This document shows positions 59,485 to 64,000 of a DNA stretch of 64,000 nt, piece after piece (position 1 is the stretch's first letter; every line of letters begins with the position of its first letter). Position numbers and translations under genes: made by a program. The DNA lies in the NCBI GenBank assembly GCA_038212095.1, contig JBBQUW010000008.1:1-64000 (forward strand), read 5' to 3'. Origin of the DNA: JAICYJ01 sp038212095 (GTDB lineage: Bacteria > Actinomycetota > Thermoleophilia > Gaiellales > JAICJC01). The notes under the pieces were generated by a model. That model did no database searches, was not told the DNA's origin, and was given only the letters and a program-made list of their open reading frames with translations.

Positions 59485-60438
59485 ATGAGATCTCCGCTGT
59501 CGTTGCTGGCCGGACGCAGATCAGCCGGGGTTGGACTGGCCCTCGTCGCCGAGTGCTGCCTGGTGGCTGCGCTCACGCTTGCACCCGCGCCGGTCGAGGC
59601 CGGGATTCCCGGCGTCGTCTCAGCCGCGATCGCCGGCACGGTGGCGGTCGTGTTTGGGGTGTTGGACGGCGTCGTGCTGGCTGTGATCGGAGCGCTGGTG
59701 TTCGGCGCCATCGACGGCTGGTCGGTGGGCGCCGCCGCGGCGCTGGTCGTGTGGCCGGGCGTGGTGGGCGCAGTGGGCATGTTCGCGCGCCGCGTGGAGC
59801 AGCGCCGCGACGTGTTCCGACAGTTCGTCAGCGAGCAGGAGGGCGAGCGCCGACTGATGGCGATCGAGCTGCACGACGAGAAGGCCCAGGTGCTGGCGGG
59901 CGCGTTGATGATGCTGCGCGCGGCCGGCAGTCCGACCGACGAGAGCTCCGCTGCGACGGCCGAGCAGGCCCGCGAGTTGATCAGCGAGACGATCACGGCG
60001 CTGCGGACGCTGGCCGGCGATCTCAGCCCACGGATGCTCGACCACCACGGGCTGGTGGTATCGCTGGAGCAACTTGCGATCACGCTGTCTCGCACCACAG
60101 GCGTCGGCATCCGGATCGAGCCCCGCTGGAGCGGACGGCTCTCGCCCGAGAGCGAGTTGGCGCTCTATCGGGTGGTTCAGGGCACGCTGGCCACGCTGAT
60201 CGACTCGGGCGCGCGTGAGATCGTCGTCACGGTGGAGCGCTCGTACGAGATCGTGCTGGTGTCGGTCGAGTCCGCCGGTGATCGCGATGAGCTCGCACGG
60301 CCGGGGGCACCCGATGTACAGCACGAGCGGATACGCCTGCTGGGCGGGCGGGTGCGCGTCGTGCGGGGCGCCGGCGGGCGACGCGAGCTCAGGGCCGAGG
60401 TGCCGGTCACGCCTCAGCGGCAGGTCGACACGCTCTGA
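59485..60438 (+). CDS. Histidine-kinase-like protein with degenerate ATPase domain
   Basis: 317 residues. About four membrane helices (residues 15-100) precede a HisKA_3-type dimerisation helix with the phosphoacceptor-like motif RRLMAIELHDEKAQVLAGALMML. The ATPase N-box is poor: ELALYRVVQGTLATLIDSGA replaces the usual ALYRIVQEALTN, losing the catalytic Asn and Glu. No clear G-boxes follow. It may be an inactive kinase that binds or inhibits a partner. No response regulator is adjacent. Confidence 0.75.
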   Translation: MRSPLSLLAGRRSAGVGLALVAECCLVAALTLAPAPVEAGIPGVVSAAIAGTVAVVFGVLDGVVLAVIGALVFGAIDGWSVGAAAALVVWPGVVGAVGMFARRVEQRRDVFRQFVSEQEGERRLMAIELHDEKAQVLAGALMMLRAAGSPTDESSAATAEQARELISETITALRTLAGDLSPRMLDHHGLVVSLEQLAITLSRTTGVGIRIEPRWSGRLSPESELALYRVVQGTLATLIDSGAREIVVTVERSYEIVLVSVESAGDRDELARPGAPDVQHERIRLLGGRVRVVRGAGGRRELRAEVPVTPQRQVDTL

Positions 60439-60490
60439 AGGGCAGGCGCGCGCACTCCAGCCCGCGCCCACGTTTGCCGATACCGGGTTG

Positions 60491-61219
60491 ATGGCGCGAC
60501 TTTCAATCACACAGGCGGTTGCATTGCTCGGCTCGGCGGCGGAGGTCGAGGTGGCCGCTGGCGGGCGCGAGCTGGTCGTGACGCCGCTGTCCCACGCGGG
60601 CACGCGGCTGACCGCGACCGTTGATCGGCTGAGCGTCGGCGACTGCACACGCGTGGTGGCACGCGTGCACGGCGACGACCTGCGTCCGTGGCTGCTCTGC
60701 CTCGATGTCGAAGCGGCCGAGTTCCACTCCGATCTGCTCGCCAAGGTCGTGCTGCGAGCGCGCTCGATACGGCTCGACGAGCACCACCGGCAGGCCGATC
60801 GCACCTCCCTGGGCGGCCATGCCCGGCTGATCGCGGTCAACTGCCAGAACGTGGTCGACGGCGACGTCGTGGAGGGCTCGATCATCGACGTGTCAGACAG
60901 CGGCGTTGCATTACTCACGCGGCGGTTGTTGCGGCCGGGCGACCGGCTCGAGTTCAGCGGACGCTTCTTCGCCACCGTCGTCACCGCCGAGGTACGCGTG
61001 GCGCGGGTGACCTCGCTCGACGACCAGGAGCAGGTCGGCTGCACCTTCATCTCGATCGCCCCGGCAGAGCGGCGCAAGCTGCGCGAGGTGACGACCGCCC
61101 GCCCCGCCGGCGAGGTGACCAGCTTCACGATGCTGCAACAGATCGCGGCCGACCGGATGGCGGAGGACGAGCAGCCCCGCTCCAACTTCCTGCGGCGCAT
61201 GCTTCGCAAGAGTGCGTAG
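60491..61219 (+). CDS. PilZ domain protein
   Basis: 242 residues. An N-terminal beta-rich region of about 110 residues is followed by a PilZ-like domain, with DVSDSGVALLTRRLLRPGDRLEFSGRF and the upstream Arg-rich RQADRTSLGGHARL that could bind cyclic-di-GMP. A helical tail of 40 residues (EVTSFTMLQQIAADRMAEDEQ) follows. It probably senses cyclic-di-GMP; its target is unknown. Located 52 bases after the kinase-like gene, so possibly co-transcribed. Confidence 0.8.
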   Translation: MARLSITQAVALLGSAAEVEVAAGGRELVVTPLSHAGTRLTATVDRLSVGDCTRVVARVHGDDLRPWLLCLDVEAAEFHSDLLAKVVLRARSIRLDEHHRQADRTSLGGHARLIAVNCQNVVDGDVVEGSIIDVSDSGVALLTRRLLRPGDRLEFSGRFFATVVTAEVRVARVTSLDDQEQVGCTFISIAPAERRKLREVTTARPAGEVTSFTMLQQIAADRMAEDEQPRSNFLRRMLRKSA

Positions 61220-61255
61220 CCGACGCGGCGAGTCGGTCGGGTCGACAGGTGTATC

Positions 61256-61292
61256 TTGCGTCGCTTGGCGGCGTCGCTTAGGCTGCCCTAAG
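61256..61292 (+). promoter_or_regulatory. Promoter overlapping a DtxR/IdeR-like metal box
   Basis: TTGCGT at 61256-61261 and TAGGCT at 61279-61284 are spaced by 17 bases. CTTAGG-CTGC-CCTAAG at 61277-61292 is a perfect 6-bp inverted repeat overlapping the -10. TTAGG...CCTAA resembles the core of DtxR/IdeR/MntR-type operators. It lies 22 bases before the ZIP transporter start. Confidence 0.6.
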
Positions 61293-61314
61293 TCTGACGA
61301 TCCTTGGGGGTTCG

Positions 61315-62166
61315 GTGTCACCGGAGCGGGTAGCGGTGTTGGGAGCGGTTGCGGGACTGACGATCTATCTCGGGCTGCCGGTTGGCCGCCTCGTCTCGCT
61401 GTCGTCCCGCGGCCGGGCATTCCTGTCGGTCATGTCGGCCGGCATCCTGCTGTTCATCTTCTGGGACGTGCTGAACGCGGCCCACGGAATCCTCGAGTCG
61501 AGCCTCATCTCTGCCCGGGACGGCGCGGGTTGGTCGCCGTTTGTCGTGCGGGCGGCGATGGCGATCGGGGGCATCGCGGTCGGCGCCTTGGGACTGGCGC
61601 GGGTGGAGGCGGCGATGCTGCGACGCAGGCCGCGCGCGCCAATCGCGGGGGGTAGCGACCTCGCCCTGGCTGGAGGCGGACCGACCACCGCGATGCTGGT
61701 CGAGGAGGCGCGGCGGGCGTCGCTGATGCTGGGCATGCTGATCGCCGTCGCGATCGGCCTGCACAACTTCTCAGAGGGGTTGGCAATCGGCGTGTCCGCC
61801 AACACCGGCGAGATCGGCCTTGCCACCACCCTGATCGTCGGCTTTGCGCTCCACAACGCGACGGAGGGGTTTGGCATCGTCGGGCCGCTGGGGGACGTCC
61901 GGCCCAGTTGGCGGTGGCTGTTCCTGGCGGGGCTGATCGGTGGTGGGCCCACCGTCCTGGGTACGCTGGTCGGCGAGCGCGTCACCTCACCCGCATTGGA
62001 GATCTGCTTCTATACGCTCGCCGCAGGCGCCATCCTCTACGTCATCGGCCAGATCTGGCCGGCCGCCCAGCGCCGGCTCCCTCCGCAGTGGGTGCTCGCG
62101 GGGTTGGTGACCGGCTTTGCTCTCGCGCTCAGCTCCGACCTGGTCATCACCTACGCCGGCGGCTGA
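61315..62166 (+). CDS. ZIP family metal transporter
   Basis: 283 residues with about eight membrane helices. The metal-binding helices hold GLHNFSEGLAIGVS and FALHNATEGFGI, the two H-N-x-x-E-G motifs typical of ZIP transporters. A central loop of about 40 residues is variable. It imports divalent metals such as zinc, iron or manganese. GTG start at 61315, with a metal-box-like inverted repeat at the promoter. Confidence 0.9.
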   Translation: MSPERVAVLGAVAGLTIYLGLPVGRLVSLSSRGRAFLSVMSAGILLFIFWDVLNAAHGILESSLISARDGAGWSPFVVRAAMAIGGIAVGALGLARVEAAMLRRRPRAPIAGGSDLALAGGGPTTAMLVEEARRASLMLGMLIAVAIGLHNFSEGLAIGVSANTGEIGLATTLIVGFALHNATEGFGIVGPLGDVRPSWRWLFLAGLIGGGPTVLGTLVGERVTSPALEICFYTLAAGAILYVIGQIWPAAQRRLPPQWVLAGLVTGFALALSSDLVITYAGG

Positions 62167-62232
62167 TGAGACGACCCGAGGGTTGGGTGGCGCGCGTCAG
62201 AACCGCCTGCGGAGCGAGGTAGGTACGCGCCG

Positions 62233-63390
62233 GTGGATCGCCCCAGAGGCACTCGTCATCGGCAGATAGTGCGCCGCCGAGCGGGAGCTCTGGCCGTGAT
62301 CGCGGCGGCCGTGGCCGCGGGATCGTTGTGGACGTACGGGGCAACCTCGGGCGATGCTGACCAGGTCGGCAGGAAGGCGACCGGCGGCACGTCCGCGCCG
62401 CAGTCGACGCCCACGCCGACTCCGGCAACCACGCTCTCGGCACCTCCGCCGATCCCAGGTTTCCTGCTGGTCGCAGATCGGGGCAACGATCGCATCCTCC
62501 TACTGGACGGCCACAAGCGCGTGCTGTGGCGCTATCCCAAGCCGGGAGTAAAGCCGAGCTTTCCGTTCCACTACGACGATGACGCCTTCTTTGGAATGGG
62601 ATTCCACGCGATCATCACCAACCAGGAGGATCAGCAGACGATGGAGATGCTGTCCTTCCCAGCCGGCCACGTGCTGTGGCACTACGGTCACGTCAACCAC
62701 CCCGGCTCAGCACCTGGCTACCTTCACACGCCGGATGACGCCTACCTCCTGCCCAACGGCGTCCGCACCGTTGCCGATGTAGCCAACTGTCGCATCCTGT
62801 ACATCTCAGCGTCTCACCGCGTGATCCGCCAGCTGGGCACGACAGGCGTGTGCGGCCACGACCCGCCGCGGCTTCTCGGCTCACCAAATGGGGATACGCC
62901 GCTGCCCAACGGCGGCATCCTGATCACGGAGATCACCGGCAGCTGGGTCGACGCGATCAGCCGCAGCGGCAAATTGCTGTGGTCATTCAAGGCACCCGTC
63001 GCCTATCCGTCAGACGCCCAGCTGCTGCCAAACGGGCACGTCCTTCTCGCCGACTACTCCTCTCCAGGCCACATACTGATCGTGACCAAGACCGGGCACG
63101 TGCTGTGGGAATACGGCCCGCCAAGTGGCCGGGCAGCGCTCGACCATCCCTCGCTCGCGCTGATGCTGCCAAACCGGCTGATCGCCGTCAACGACGACTA
63201 CCGCCACCGCATCCTCCTGATCAGCGTCGCCACGCACAAGATCGTCTGGCAGTACGGCCACACCGACCACGCCGGCACCGGACACGGCTTCCTCAACACG
63301 CCTGACGGCATGGACTTCCTACCCCTCTCTGCGGCCCTCGCGAATCCGGCGATCCTTCACATGGTCGCGGGCTCACTCGCCCACCATTGA
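62233..63390 (+). CDS. Membrane-anchored beta-propeller (NHL/PQQ-like) protein
   Basis: 385 residues. One N-terminal helix (about 15-35) is followed by a Thr/Pro-rich linker, then an NHL-like propeller with repeats such as LVADRGNDRILLLDGHKRVLW, GHVLWHYGHVNHPG, GKLLWSF, TKTGHVLWEYG and THKIVWQYGHTDHAG. The propeller faces outside. Ligand unknown. GTG start at 62233. Confidence 0.85.
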   Translation: MDRPRGTRHRQIVRRRAGALAVIAAAVAAGSLWTYGATSGDADQVGRKATGGTSAPQSTPTPTPATTLSAPPPIPGFLLVADRGNDRILLLDGHKRVLWRYPKPGVKPSFPFHYDDDAFFGMGFHAIITNQEDQQTMEMLSFPAGHVLWHYGHVNHPGSAPGYLHTPDDAYLLPNGVRTVADVANCRILYISASHRVIRQLGTTGVCGHDPPRLLGSPNGDTPLPNGGILITEITGSWVDAISRSGKLLWSFKAPVAYPSDAQLLPNGHVLLADYSSPGHILIVTKTGHVLWEYGPPSGRAALDHPSLALMLPNRLIAVNDDYRHRILLISVATHKIVWQYGHTDHAGTGHGFLNTPDGMDFLPLSAALANPAILHMVAGSLAHH

Positions 63391-63412
63391 CCGGCGGACT
63401 ACGCTTGGGTGG

Positions 63413-63817
63413 ATGGAGGATCGGCATCCCCCCGTGGCGTGCTCGGAGGACGAGTTCGCAGCGCTGGCGGAGAGCGAGCTCGATGCGCTTCCGGACTGGA
63501 TCAAGTCGGCCATCGCCGGTCACAACGTCGCCATCTCGATCGAGGACGAGCGTCCCAACCAGCCAGGGACGTTCGGCGTCTTCGCACGCTACGGCGGTGC
63601 CTCGGAGATCACCCTTTACCGCCTGCCGATCAACCGGTTGGCGGTCGACAGGCACCAGTTGAGACGGGCGATCCACGACACGCTGCTGCACGAGCTCGGC
63701 CACCTCTTCGGCATGACGGAGGCCGACCTCGATCACTACACGATCGGCAACAACCCGCTGCCCGACGCCGAGCCGGTACATCCGCCTGCGCCTGACGAGC
63801 ACGCGGACGACGCGTGA
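63413..63817 (+). CDS. Zincin-like metallopeptidase domain protein
   Basis: 134 residues of the small zincin family (DUF1025 type). The zinc motif HELGHLFGMTEADLDHY is clear near residue 92, with the third ligand in the following D/E-rich stretch. ITLYRLPINRL and a Pro-rich, acidic tail are family-like. Cytoplasmic by the absence of a signal. Function of the family is not established. Confidence 0.88.
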   Translation: MEDRHPPVACSEDEFAALAESELDALPDWIKSAIAGHNVAISIEDERPNQPGTFGVFARYGGASEITLYRLPINRLAVDRHQLRRAIHDTLLHELGHLFGMTEADLDHYTIGNNPLPDAEPVHPPAPDEHADDA

Positions 63818-63830
63818 ACGAGGCCCGACG

Positions 63831-64000
63831 ATGAGGTGGCGGCGAGTCGTGTTCGCGCTGGTCGCCGCCGCGTGCATGCCCGGCACGGCCTGCGCCGGCT
63901 CGTCGTCGACGTCCTCGGCACCGACCCTCCACTCGCGCGACGTCGGGTCAAGCTCCGCCGTGATCGCGCGGCGGCTGGCCGCGGCCGATCTCGCGCTGCG
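63831..64000 (+). CDS. Secreted protein, 3'-truncated
   Basis: Starts at ATG 63831, 14 bases after the zincin stop, and runs off the window after 56 codons. A signal peptide (MRWRRVVFALVAAACMPG) with a Cys-containing end (TACAGSSS) suggests export, possibly as a lipoprotein. The visible mature part is Ser-rich then helical (SSAVIARRLAAADLAL). Family unknown from this fragment. Confidence 0.55.
   Translation, partial: MRWRRVVFALVAAACMPGTACAGSSSTSSAPTLHSRDVGSSSAVIARRLAAADLAL

Overview
The window is about 64 kb of high-GC DNA, roughly two-thirds G+C or more by eye, with dense, often translationally overlapped genes (many ATGA and GTGA junctions), frequent GTG starts and at least two promoters that appear to give leaderless mRNAs. 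Gene content points to an aerobic, heterotrophic, Gram-positive-type actinobacterium: an aa3-type oxidase operon with a SCO protein and heme O synthase, an L,D-transpeptidase, MMPL and ABC-2 exporters, DUF2510 and zinc-ribbon membrane proteins. The deep-branching class Thermoleophilia (Solirubrobacterales or Gaiellales-like) fits best. No rRNA or tRNA is present, so this placement is inference.

Layout. 1-6595: cytochrome c oxidase operon (CuA-like cupredoxin, ctaC, ctaD, ctaE, ctaG-like, a hidden 40-residue membrane protein, SCO, and ctaB with an added membrane domain). 6600-20333: sugar/amine catabolic locus. A GH4 glycosidase, an SDR and a copper amine oxidase run leftwards. A carbohydrate ABC importer (binding protein, two permeases, ATPase) runs rightwards from a shared promoter/operator region. 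A 566-bp repeat array follows, then a leftward GH38 alpha-mannosidase and two rightward PfkB-type kinases. 20368-23325: a TetR regulator and an MMPL exporter, each preceded by a related palindrome. 23390-26046: an encapsulated-ferritin-like protein without an encapsulin, an ammonium transporter and a xylose-isomerase-like TIM barrel. 26195-32557: small unknowns, zinc-ribbon/DUF membrane proteins, an epimerase and a bicupin.

32596-43836: cell-envelope region with a secreted GH3 protein, two ABC-2 exporter pairs with a LolA-like anchored protein, a peptidoglycan amidase, an FtsH-type protease broken by a frameshift at its zinc motif, and an L,D-transpeptidase. 43931-49802: a lipoprotein pair, an EGxE-motif membrane protein, several unknown membrane proteins, a beta-propeller protein and a cytidylate-kinase-like protein. 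49835-53354: an Hsp15-like S4 protein, then a three-gene flavin electron-transfer operon (ferric-reductase-like protein, FMN-binding protein, ApbE) and a cupin. 53413-64000: a CpsB-type phosphatase, a methyltransferase, a FAD oxidoreductase, an exported phosphoesterase, a degenerate histidine kinase, a PilZ protein, a ZIP transporter behind a DtxR-like box, a beta-propeller, a zincin and the start of a secreted protein.

The most unusual items are the repeat array at 14866-15431, the half-CtaA/CtaB fusion, the hidden 40-residue protein in the oxidase operon, the encapsulin-less EncFtn-like protein, the paired TetR operators and the metal-box-controlled ZIP transporter. No CRISPR array, insertion sequence, phage gene or integrase was seen.
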